A stretch of DNA of 8,692 nt, taken from the NCBI GenBank assembly GCA_016765255.1, contig JAESQI010000067.1, forward strand, positions 1 through 8,692, given 5' to 3'. This document shows positions 1 to 6,340 of the stretch, in pieces (within the stretch, counting starts at the first letter, position 1; every line of letters starts with the position of its first letter). The notes under the pieces are model-generated. The model did not search any database. It saw only the letters and a list, made by a program, of their open reading frames with translations, and had not been told where the DNA came from. A program made the translations under genes and the position numbers. This stretch comes from Robiginitomaculum sp. (GTDB taxonomy: Bacteria; Pseudomonadota; Alphaproteobacteria; Caulobacterales; Maricaulaceae).

Positions 1-1
1 C

Positions 2-241
2 CTGTATTGCCCGCCGGTTAAACATTTATGCGGCCCGCGCATGGGGAATATGTTTGAGAGTTTCGGCGAAACCGTATGGCCCGGCTTTAGTGGTATAGTT
101 CTTGTCGAAGCCGTCAAACGCCTTTATATAAGACCGAATGGAAGCGTTCAAAAGCGGGCATATACTCCTCATTTTTCTGGGGCAGTCGGCACGTCTGGCA
201 AAGTATATAACATAAAAGGCGGCTGTGAAAAAACTCCATGA
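2..241 (+). CDS. Class I SAM-dependent methyltransferase, C-terminal end (5' truncated by window edge)
   Basis: The + frame is open from the window edge to a TGA at 239-241 and shows the last 79 residues of a longer protein. The stretch GNMFESFGETVWPGFSGIVL followed by VEAVKRLY matches, from memory, the conserved tail (W-P-x-F/L-x-G-V-x-L-V-E-A-x-K-x-L-Y) of a class of alphaproteobacterial SAM-dependent methyltransferases of unknown substrate. The SAM-binding motifs would lie upstream, outside the window, so catalysis cannot be judged here. The remaining 35 or so residues are a basic, low-conservation tail. An ATG at 41 exists, but the homology-like sequence starts before and runs through it, so a separate 66-residue gene is unlikely. 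The stop overlaps the ATG of the chorismate-mutase gene as ATGA, which implies one operon. Family assignment rests on the tail only. Confidence 0.6.
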   Translation: MYCPPVKHLCGPRMGNMFESFGETVWPGFSGIVLVEAVKRLYIRPNGSVQKRAYTPHFSGAVGTSGKVYNIKGGCEKTP

Positions 242-1065
242 CGAAAGATACGCCCCCATCAAGAAATAAAATTTTGCCTATGGAGACAATCCGTACGGAA
301 ATTGACCGTGTGGATAATGCCTTGTTGAATTTAATCGCCGAGCGCATGGACTTGGCCCAAGCTGTGCGGTTGGCAAAATCGGGGAGTGATGTTTGGCGGC
401 CTTCCCGAGAAGAATCTCTTATTCGTGACCTCGCCAATAAAGCATCGACCATTTCTCCAAAACTTGTCTCGCGGATTTGGGCGGAATTGACCAGTGCCAG
501 CCTCAGTTTGCAAGGCCCGATCCATTTACATATTTCTTTGTCGGGCGACGCATTATCAGCGCGAATATTGGTACGCGATAGATTTGGCGCGGCCATACCA
601 ATTTTCACCTACCCAACAGAAAGTACGGCTCTTGCCAAAGCCTATGCTGACCCAGAGGGTGTGGCTGTTTTGCCTGCGCCCGGCGGTATGAATAATTGGT
701 GGACGGCCCTTGGGCCAAAGGGGGCAACACCTGAAATGCACATTTTGGCGGCCTTGCCGCGCATTGGAAATTGGCATTGGCCAGAAGCTGTCGCTGTCTC
801 CAAAGCCCAGTGTTTGCCATCAGGCTCGGATCAAACCCTGCTGTATATTGAAGCTGGCGATATTGGGGCTATGCGGACTATGGATACAATTTTTGCAGAT
901 TTAGGTTTGAGAGCTCAGATGCGGGCCGAGGTCAATGATAAGGTTTTGTATAGCGTGGATGAATATTTAATGCCCGAGTGCCAAAGTTTAAATCGTTTGA
1001 AAGACGCGTTCTCAATTGTGAAGATAATCGGCATTTTACCACGTCCTATAGAAAACAAAGAATGA
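238..1065 (+). CDS. Chorismate mutase (AroQ type) with degenerate prephenate-dehydratase-like and ACT-like C-terminal regions
   Basis: Converts chorismate to prephenate in the cytoplasm, feeding the tyrA gene that follows. The protein has 275 residues. Residues 15-93 form an all-helical AroQ domain. Aligned by eye with E. coli CM, R19, R36, K47, R57-E58, S88 and Q92 fall at the positions of R11, R28, K39, R51-E52, S84 and Q88, so the mutase site looks intact. Residues 95-197 resemble a shortened prephenate dehydratase domain (about 100 rather than about 180 residues). The Thr-Arg-Phe catalytic motif position, just before PSGSDQT (194-200), reads W-P-E, so dehydratase activity is unlikely. Residues 198-271 look like an ACT domain: G210-A-M-R where PheA has GALV, then a sequence unlike ESRP, ending KIIGILPRP. 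The start is the ATG in an ATGA overlap with the upstream gene; M15 is an alternative without a better ribosome site. CM function is quite sure; the fossil PDT/ACT reading is inference. Confidence 0.85.
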   Translation: MTKDTPPSRNKILPMETIRTEIDRVDNALLNLIAERMDLAQAVRLAKSGSDVWRPSREESLIRDLANKASTISPKLVSRIWAELTSASLSLQGPIHLHISLSGDALSARILVRDRFGAAIPIFTYPTESTALAKAYADPEGVAVLPAPGGMNNWWTALGPKGATPEMHILAALPRIGNWHWPEAVAVSKAQCLPSGSDQTLLYIEAGDIGAMRTMDTIFADLGLRAQMRAEVNDKVLYSVDEYLMPECQSLNRLKDAFSIVKIIGILPRPIENKE

Positions 1066-1997
1066 CCCATATATTTGATACAATTTTTATCATCGGCGGT
1101 GGCCTTATTGGCGCTTCTATGGCGTTGGCAAGTCAGGCCAAGAGGGCGGCCAACACGGTCATACTTACCGATAAAGACAGTGACGTTCGGGCACAATTAC
1201 GCGACTTGAAAATTGGTGATGAAGTTTACGGATTTGACGATGCAAAACAAAATATAGGGCGGGCAGACCTAGTTGTGCTCGCTGTACCCTCCGGCGCAAT
1301 GGTCAAAGCTCTGTCTGATTTTTTGCCTCATTTGAAACTGGGTTGTCTGGTGAGCGATGTTGGCTCTATAAAGGAAAATATCATAACAGGTATTTTGCCG
1401 ATCTTGCCCAAGGGCGTTGAATTTATTGGCGGTCACCCCATTGCGGGGACGGAAAAATCTGGCCCTGCTGCGGGCTTTGCCAGCCTGTTTGAAAACAGAT
1501 GGTGTATATTAACGCCGCAAGACGAAACATCTAACCACGCAAAATGTTTAAAAAAGTTTTGGCAATGCCTAGGCAGTGAAGTTGCATTTATGGACGCCAA
1601 ACGCCATGATCTTGTGTTGGCAACAACCTCACATCTACCGCATCTGATTGCCTATGCCCTCGTGGGGACGGCAACGGATATGGAAACGGTTACTCGTAAT
1701 GAAGTGGTAAAATATTCGGCGGGCGGCTTTCGGGATTTCACCCGCATAGCCGCCTCTGATCCCGTTATGTGGCGCGATGTGTTCCTCGGCAATAGAGACG
1801 CCGTTCTTGATGTTTTGGGACGATATATTGAAGACTTAACTGCCCTGAAAAAATCTATCCGTTGGGGCGATGGGGAGCATCTATTAAAGGAATTCACCAA
1901 AACCCGGAATATACGCGAACGTATTATTGACGCGGGACAAGATAGTTCCGCCCCTAATTTTGGTCGGGATCAAAAAGAATCTGATAGTGAAGCTTAA
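1062..1997 (+). CDS. tyrA: Prephenate/arogenate dehydrogenase (TyrA/TyrC family)
   Basis: Oxidatively decarboxylates prephenate (or arogenate) in tyrosine synthesis, in the cytoplasm. From the ATG at 1062 the protein has 311 residues, normal for the family. The N-terminal Rossmann domain has GGGLIG at 12-17 and an acidic D37 at the end of strand 2, favouring NAD over NADP. Further motifs are DLVVLAVPSGAM (69-80), SDVGSIKE (98-105), the substrate-site GGHPIAGTEKSG (123-134), SHLPHL (190-195) and GGFRDFTRIAASDPVMW (221-237), which hold the conserved His and Arg residues of the family. A longer reading from 978 would add 28 residues lying wholly inside the chorismate-mutase gene and before the Rossmann strand. 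The 1062 start overlaps the upstream TGA as ATGA, so translation is probably coupled. No ACT domain follows the catalytic part. Whether it prefers prephenate or arogenate cannot be read from sequence. Confidence 0.93.
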   Translation: MTHIFDTIFIIGGGLIGASMALASQAKRAANTVILTDKDSDVRAQLRDLKIGDEVYGFDDAKQNIGRADLVVLAVPSGAMVKALSDFLPHLKLGCLVSDVGSIKENIITGILPILPKGVEFIGGHPIAGTEKSGPAAGFASLFENRWCILTPQDETSNHAKCLKKFWQCLGSEVAFMDAKRHDLVLATTSHLPHLIAYALVGTATDMETVTRNEVVKYSAGGFRDFTRIAASDPVMWRDVFLGNRDAVLDVLGRYIEDLTALKKSIRWGDGEHLLKEFTKTRNIRERIIDAGQDSSAPNFGRDQKESDSEA

Positions 1998-3019
1998 AAC
2001 GTGTAGAGGGGAATAAACCCGTATTTCAATTGTCCGTTTCGCAAAACAAGTTCAATTTCTTGTCGCCCCTCATCATTGGTCTTTAAACCACTTAACAGCA
2101 GGCGCGCTTGGGCATTGAGCGCAGAGTTCATGAGGTTTGAGCGGGTCAAGCCTTCGAATAATCCCGAGAGATCTTTTATATAGAGATGAATAAAACCGTC
2201 TGGCTTTCCGTTTTTAAATCCGATATCAAAATCTCCGACAAGGTCTAATTGTCCCCATTTGAGCTCTAGCATATCAGAGACAATACGCCCCTGATTTTCT
2301 TGCCAATACTGCGCGCCTTGTTGTTCTAATAGGGGCCAGTTTTTGAGAGTTGCACTTAATTTGAATTGGCTTAAATTTGGGCCCAATACTTGCCGCAGTG
2401 GGCCTAAATGTATATCTGAAATGGTTAAATTTGTCCCCAGAACATTCAAATGGCCTTCCATGTTATTAGCGCTAAAATCGCCCTGAATTGTCTCGAATGC
2501 GAGTAAAACAGGCGGTGTGCCAACGAGTGCGTTAATTTGGCCGTTATTGATATCAAAACGTGCAGTTTTGAGGCCACCTATCATTGTGACGGCGAGGTTT
2601 GCATTTAATTGCGCGGGGTTAATTTCAAACATATACCGCGCCCCACCTAAGCCGTGCATATCAACTCGCGCGGAACCTTTATGGGTAAATTGCCATTTTA
2701 AAGGGTTGAAATTTGCACTCTTAATGTTGGCTTGATCCAACTTAAGTACCCAATTTTTGGAGACATCTCTATTTTGACCAGGCGGGGCAGCGACCGAAAT
2801 ATCGTCAGAACTAAGATGAATAGAATGGGGAAACCCAGTAATAATAATGCCGCCATGACCAATTTGGTAACCTTGTTTTTCGACCATTTCGATACCAGAA
2901 GAAAGAGCTTTCACCATTTGACTCCGCACGATTAGCCAGAACACACTGATGACTATGCCGATGAATATTCCAAGCATAGTGAGGCGCTTTAGGGTAAAAA
3001 ATTTTCGTCGATCTTTCAT
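1994..3019 (-). CDS. DUF2125 domain-containing membrane-anchored protein
   Basis: A 341-residue protein with a basic N-terminus (KDRRKFF), one hydrophobic segment at about 13-31 and a long extracytoplasmic region rich in short beta-strands. It has the look of the alphaproteobacterial DUF2125 family, which resembles AsmA-type barrel or lipid-transfer proteins in general character; its function is unknown to me. Family-typical features include the GFP turn after the anchor (residues 62-64) and a C-terminal segment VLRNGQLKYGFIPL. The start ATG at 3017-3019 lies in an ATGA overlap with the upstream DUF218 gene and has a good GGAG site 7 bases before it. It is the last gene of the ftsE-ftsX-DUF218-DUF2125 run. 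Its TAA overlaps the tyrA TAA tail to tail in a shared TTAA, leaving no room for a terminator between the two operons. Family call good, role unknown. Confidence 0.8.
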   Translation of the reverse strand: MKDRRKFFTLKRLTMLGIFIGIVISVFWLIVRSQMVKALSSGIEMVEKQGYQIGHGGIIITGFPHSIHLSSDDISVAAPPGQNRDVSKNWVLKLDQANIKSANFNPLKWQFTHKGSARVDMHGLGGARYMFEINPAQLNANLAVTMIGGLKTARFDINNGQINALVGTPPVLLAFETIQGDFSANNMEGHLNVLGTNLTISDIHLGPLRQVLGPNLSQFKLSATLKNWPLLEQQGAQYWQENQGRIVSDMLELKWGQLDLVGDFDIGFKNGKPDGFIHLYIKDLSGLFEGLTRSNLMNSALNAQARLLLSGLKTNDEGRQEIELVLRNGQLKYGFIPLYTF

Positions 3020-3717
3020 TTATCAACTCCGTCATTTGATTGCTTTGATGTAAAGCCGTTGTTTAACTCTTGTTTTCGATTTGGTCTCGCCCCCGGTTCG
3101 CGGGCAAAACTTACCAGTAATTTCCCGTATTCCCCAAACAGTCGTTTCCAAACAATCGCCCCTCCCCACCACGGGGCATCGTCGTGCTTTATCGTTTTGA
3201 CAGGATAAGGGATAATTTGAATGCCGTGCATGGCTGTTGCAATTTCAATTTTTGATCTGGGCATGTGGTAATCAGACGTGACCAGAATAATAGTTTCGTA
3301 ACCAAGCGCGCGGGCCCAATTGGCCGTTTGTTCGCCGTTCCCGACTGTGTCTTCGGCCAGATAATCCAAATCAACACAGCAATCATATTGGGCTTTGGAT
3401 AAGTGTAACAAGTTTTGCACTTGCTCGGCGTCAATGGTTGGGTTGACTCCAGAAATAAGCAAGCGCTCCCCCGCGCCCGCTTTTAACAATTTCGCCCCTG
3501 CGTCTAACCGTCCACCACCTTTACCAGTCAGTACAACAATTCCGTCTGCATGACCGATGGGGGAGGGCGGCGTTGTTCTGGAAATATGGAGGAGAAACGC
3601 ACCAAAGCCACATATCAATAACATCGCGCTAAACCCGAAGAGGAATTTAAACAGCTTAAATAGCGGTGCCCTAAATCTAGGGCGCTTGTTCATTTGAATG
3701 TCCTGAGAACCGCTCAT
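3016..3717 (-). CDS. DUF218 (YdcF/ElyC/SanA-like) membrane-anchored envelope protein
   Basis: A 233-residue protein with one transmembrane helix at about 24-46 followed by a DUF218 domain at about 57-190. Conserved elements visible are ADGIVVLTGKGGGRLDAG (57-74), LLISG (86-90), AEDTVGNGEQT (121-131) and VTSDYHMPRS (146-155), which contains the family's hallmark Ser/Asp/His/Arg cluster. Characterised relatives ElyC and SanA act in envelope biogenesis and antibiotic or detergent tolerance in E. coli; YdcF binds S-adenosylmethionine. The exact activity here is not predictable. The start overlaps the ftsX TGA as ATGA; M9 is a possible alternative start but the overlap favours M1. Its stop likewise overlaps the DUF2125 start. 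Lying between ftsX and DUF2125 on the same transcript, it probably works in the inner membrane or periplasm in cell-wall or outer-membrane homeostasis. That functional link is inferred from context. Confidence 0.86.
   Translation of the reverse strand: MSGSQDIQMNKRPRFRAPLFKLFKFLFGFSAMLLICGFGAFLLHISRTTPPSPIGHADGIVVLTGKGGGRLDAGAKLLKAGAGERLLISGVNPTIDAEQVQNLLHLSKAQYDCCVDLDYLAEDTVGNGEQTANWARALGYETIILVTSDYHMPRSKIEIATAMHGIQIIPYPVKTIKHDDAPWWGGAIVWKRLFGEYGKLLVSFAREPGARPNRKQELNNGFTSKQSNDGVDK
3027..3030 (-). promoter_or_regulatory. Ribosome binding site of the DUF2125 gene
   Basis: The - strand reads GGAG here, 7 bases before the ATG at 3019. It lies inside the end of the DUF218 coding region and supports the ATGA-overlap start over internal methionines. 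Confidence 0.6.
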
Positions 3718-4595
3718 GTGTAAATCTCTTTATTGAGTGTTTTGACAATTGTTTGCCATGCCGTCAATCCAGAGATGAGGCCCATAAAAATAGGAATCAA
3801 TCCTGCCAAATATATATCATGAATACCAATATGAAAACGAGGCAGGAGTGTACCGCCGTTCACCCTAAAAACCAGACTAAGCACATAGACGAGTATGAGG
3901 CCGCCGCCTGCCCCCACTAACCCTGCTTTCAAACTTGTCAGCGCGAATTTCGTGCTAAATATACGCGCCGTGAATTGGGGCGCTGCGCCAATTTGTTGTA
4001 AAATATCCATCAACTTTCGCCGCGCAATAATTCCAGCCCGCACGGCAAATATACAGGCCGAGAGAATAGCGACCCCAATCAGCAAGAGTGCAAGTAGAGA
4101 CAACACTTGAACGGCCTGCGCTTTGGCCCCAAGGGATGTTGCCCACTGATTGTGACTGTTGATATCCACTTTAATGCCCGCACTTGAAAATTTCTGTTGT
4201 AATACATTTTCGCTCAAAACGGTGTTTGGCTTTAGCTGCACGTCAAGTAATATTGGCATTGGGAAGCCAGTTGGTAAGTCTATGTCGCCGAGCCATGGGC
4301 GGAGTAATGCTTTGGATTGTTGCTTGCTCATGATGTTCATGCTCGCAATTTCAGGTGCGTTTTTAAGGATGTCCAGAGCGCGTTTTAAATGATCAGATTC
4401 GGTCTCAGCTATTGTTTTTATATGTATACTCGCGGATCCATGTAGCTCTGCCCTCCAGGTGTCAACGGCCAAATAGCTGGCCTTAAAGGATAACAAACTT
4501 AATGTCGCGAGAAACCCTAATATGGCCAAAACGATAAATAGGGGGTTGTCCTTTGTTTTCTCATTCGGGAGAAGGGGGGTGCGTTTTACACTCAT
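3714..4595 (-). CDS. ftsX: Cell division protein FtsX (ABC transporter-like permease subunit)
   Basis: FtsX is the membrane partner of the FtsE ATPase; the FtsEX complex transmits ATP hydrolysis to periplasmic cell-wall hydrolase regulators at the division site. The protein has 293 residues and the expected four-helix layout: TM1 at about 19-37, an extracytoplasmic domain at about 40-160, TM2 at about 162-185, TM3 at about 219-243 and TM4 at about 261-280. The cytoplasmic loop between TM2 and TM3 holds DILQQIGAAPQFTARIF (197-213), the conserved FtsX/MacB-type coupling segment that contacts the ATPase. The N-terminal cytoplasmic part before TM1 is short. The start ATG overlaps the ftsE TGA as ATGA and is preceded by a strong GGGAGGGG ribosome site, so the start is secure. 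The gene is directly downstream of ftsE and upstream of the DUF218 gene. Confidence 0.93.
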   Translation of the reverse strand: MSVKRTPLLPNEKTKDNPLFIVLAILGFLATLSLLSFKASYLAVDTWRAELHGSASIHIKTIAETESDHLKRALDILKNAPEIASMNIMSKQQSKALLRPWLGDIDLPTGFPMPILLDVQLKPNTVLSENVLQQKFSSAGIKVDINSHNQWATSLGAKAQAVQVLSLLALLLIGVAILSACIFAVRAGIIARRKLMDILQQIGAAPQFTARIFSTKFALTSLKAGLVGAGGGLILVYVLSLVFRVNGGTLLPRFHIGIHDIYLAGLIPIFMGLISGLTAWQTIVKTLNKEIYT

Positions 4596-5320
4596 AATGC
4601 CCCTCCCTTTTTGTGGATCAGTGTTTGGTGGCTCACTTCTAAAATGTCTGCGTCTGGTGTGATAAGCGTGCGGTCGTGCGTGGCAATGATCACGGTACTA
4701 CCTTGGCGGTGAAGCTCTGTAAATAAATGGATTAACCGCCTTCCAATTTCAGTGTCGAGATTGCCAGTTGGCTCATCTGCGATCAAGACGTCTGGTTTTG
4801 CTATGATGGCTCGGGCAATCGCGGCTCTCTGGGCCTCGCCGCCCGATAATGTAGCGGGTAATGCATGTATACGTTCCCCTAACCCGATCCATTTTAACAG
4901 TGAAAATACATCACCGGCGTAAGCCTCATACTTTTGCCCCGTCACCCGCAAAGGCAGAGCGACATTTTCAAAGACGCTCAAATGATCAACAAGCTGAAAA
5001 TTTTGCAGCACAATGCCCATACGCCGTTTTAATGCCAAAATGGAATTTGGCTGGAGGCGGGAACAGTCTTGCCCGAAAACAGAAATCAGACCTCGAGAGG
5101 GGCGCAAATTCAAATACATCATTTTAAGCAGGCTTGTTTTACCCGCGCCCGAAGGGCCCGTGACAAAATTGAGGGAACCTTGGGCCATAGAAAAGCTAAT
5201 ATCTTTGAACACTTCTGGATTGCGTCCATAACGTAGCCCTACATGATCAAAACAAATGTCCACGCCGCGTTGTTGCGTATCAAGGGGATTACCTTTGTGT
5301 GCATATGTGTTTGTCGTCAT
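4592..5320 (-). CDS. ftsE: Cell division ATP-binding protein FtsE
   Basis: Cytoplasmic ABC ATPase that pairs with FtsX to couple ATP hydrolysis to septal cell-wall remodelling. All nucleotide-binding motifs are intact: Walker A GPSGAGKTS (55-63), Q-loop around Q106 (VLQNFQL), signature LSGGE (158-162), Walker B VLIADEPTGNLD (178-189) and the H-loop His at 215 (ATHD). The protein has 242 residues, about 15-20 more than usual; the surplus is a polar N-terminal extension before the first strand VDICFDHVGLRYG (20-32). The start at 5320 is the only ATG before Walker A; a GTG at codon 20 (5261-5263) would give the usual length, but neither start has a clear Shine-Dalgarno sequence. It is the first gene of the leftward operon ftsE-ftsX-DUF218-DUF2125, so its promoter should lie in the 59-bp gap at 5321-5379 or inside the divergent gene. 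Confidence 0.95.
   Translation of the reverse strand: MTTNTYAHKGNPLDTQQRGVDICFDHVGLRYGRNPEVFKDISFSMAQGSLNFVTGPSGAGKTSLLKMMYLNLRPSRGLISVFGQDCSRLQPNSILALKRRMGIVLQNFQLVDHLSVFENVALPLRVTGQKYEAYAGDVFSLLKWIGLGERIHALPATLSGGEAQRAAIARAIIAKPDVLIADEPTGNLDTEIGRRLIHLFTELHRQGSTVIIATHDRTLITPDADILEVSHQTLIHKKGGAL
4600..4607 (-). promoter_or_regulatory. Strong ribosome binding site of ftsX
   Basis: The - strand reads GGGAGGGG with the GGAG core 7 bases before the ftsX ATG at 4595. It lies within the last codons of ftsE. This is the strongest Shine-Dalgarno sequence I noticed in the window and suggests ftsX can initiate independently as well as by coupling. Confidence 0.7.
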
Positions 5321-5379
5321 AAGGGCTGGACTTTTTTCAGAGTTGCGTCACTTTTTACCATAAACGAATCGGAAAGCGA
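5321..5379. promoter_or_regulatory. Divergent control region between ftsE and the zinc-ribbon gene
   Basis: Only 59 bp separate the ftsE start (leftward) from the zinc-ribbon start (rightward), so both promoters must be here or reach into the coding regions. A GGAAAG ribosome site at 5371-5376 serves the rightward gene. I could not identify a convincing -35/-10 pair in either direction. A GAATC at 5366-5370 is a GANTC (CcrM-type) methylation site. Confidence 0.4.
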
Positions 5380-6237
5380 ATGAAACTTACTTGTCCAGAC
5401 TGCTTTACGCAATTTTCTATTGATGACGATGTGATTGGGACACATGGTCGCACGGTACGGTGTAGTCAATGTGCGGGCACTTGGTTTGTCGCTTCTGACC
5501 CTGACGTGATTGAACTTAGAGAACAAATGGCCCAAAAACAGGCTCAAGACACGTTCACACAAGGTTATATGGGATCGAAAGATTACAGAGAGATCAACAG
5601 AGATGATGGCCACGCAGCCCTAGAAAGCAGTGTGATTGGGGCCGCTGCGGTGGCAGCAACAGACCTAAAAATAAAATCTGAAAATAGAGATATGGCAGGG
5701 GCGGAAGATTATCTTGAGCCCCCTCATGCGCGTATGCGCGACAGACGAGAAAGAAAGAAAGTGCGCCGCCGCTTGTTTGGTGTAGCCATGATTTGGGGGG
5801 TGACGTTGACTATTTTAGCCCTCGCCGCTCTCAGTGCCTATATATTGCGCGCTCAAATTACGGAAAAATTCCCGGTTACGCTTAAGGTCTACCAAGCCTT
5901 TAATATACCCGTGCCCATGGCGGGCTTTGAAATTTACGCAGTCGAAACACGCTACGGTGATGACGCAGGTGTGCAAACTCTCTTTATCAATGGAAAAATT
6001 AAAAATGTCGATATTGTCGCCCGCGATGTGCCTTTATTGCGATTGTCGTTGAAAAATACTGACGGCGATATATTGGCGAGCTGGGTTGTGGAACCTGTGC
6101 AGTCGAATTTAAAATCAGACGGCGTGCTCAAATTTAGCACGAAATATCCTAACCCTCCTGCGGGAGCTGTACATTTAGCAACTAATTTTGTCGACGAGCC
6201 TGTTTCCAATACCGACATACCTGTTAGCGTTCAATAA
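5380..6237 (+). CDS. MJ0042-type zinc-ribbon, single-pass membrane protein
   Basis: A 285-residue protein of unknown function. The N-terminus is an MJ0042-type zinc ribbon with paired cysteines C5-x2-C8 and C28-x2-C31 (CPDC...CSQCAGTW), the classic alphaproteobacterial form. Residues 40-130 are a polar, probably disordered cytoplasmic linker ending in a very basic stretch (RDRRERKKVRRR, 120-131), consistent with the positive-inside rule. A single transmembrane helix spans about 132-156, placing the last 130 or so residues outside the cytoplasm. That part (for example FINGKIKNVD and LLRLSLKNTDG) resembles the beta-sandwich DUF3426/FxLYD-like domains often attached to such zinc ribbons. The layout suggests a sensor or scaffold linking the cytoplasm to the periplasm, but this is inference. 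It is transcribed divergently from ftsE and ends at a TAA at 6235-6237. The start at 5380 has a GGAAAG ribosome site. Confidence 0.85.
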   Translation: MKLTCPDCFTQFSIDDDVIGTHGRTVRCSQCAGTWFVASDPDVIELREQMAQKQAQDTFTQGYMGSKDYREINRDDGHAALESSVIGAAAVAATDLKIKSENRDMAGAEDYLEPPHARMRDRRERKKVRRRLFGVAMIWGVTLTILALAALSAYILRAQITEKFPVTLKVYQAFNIPVPMAGFEIYAVETRYGDDAGVQTLFINGKIKNVDIVARDVPLLRLSLKNTDGDILASWVVEPVQSNLKSDGVLKFSTKYPNPPAGAVHLATNFVDEPVSNTDIPVSVQ

Positions 6238-6340
6238 TACTCCTTTGCCCTATTCAACTTCTTAACGCTGAGCTTTTATCCCTAACCATTAAGCCAGTAA
6301 TTTATCTTACCCATTCCTGTGAAAATTTACTATATTCTTG

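Noticed and set aside
41..241. Independent 66-residue gene starting at 41
   Set aside because: The frame is open to the window edge and the residues match the tail of a methyltransferase, so this is the end of a longer gene.
114..608. 164-residue open frame on the - strand
   Set aside because: Antisense to the methyltransferase tail and chorismate mutase; no recognisable domain.
978..1061. Longer tyrA reading starting at 978
   Set aside because: The extra 28 residues lie entirely inside the chorismate-mutase gene and precede the Rossmann strand; the ATGA overlap at 1062 is the natural start.
5317..5613. 98-residue open frame on the - strand upstream of ftsE
   Set aside because: Overlaps the zinc-ribbon coding region antisense, including its zinc-binding cysteines; looks like a shadow frame.
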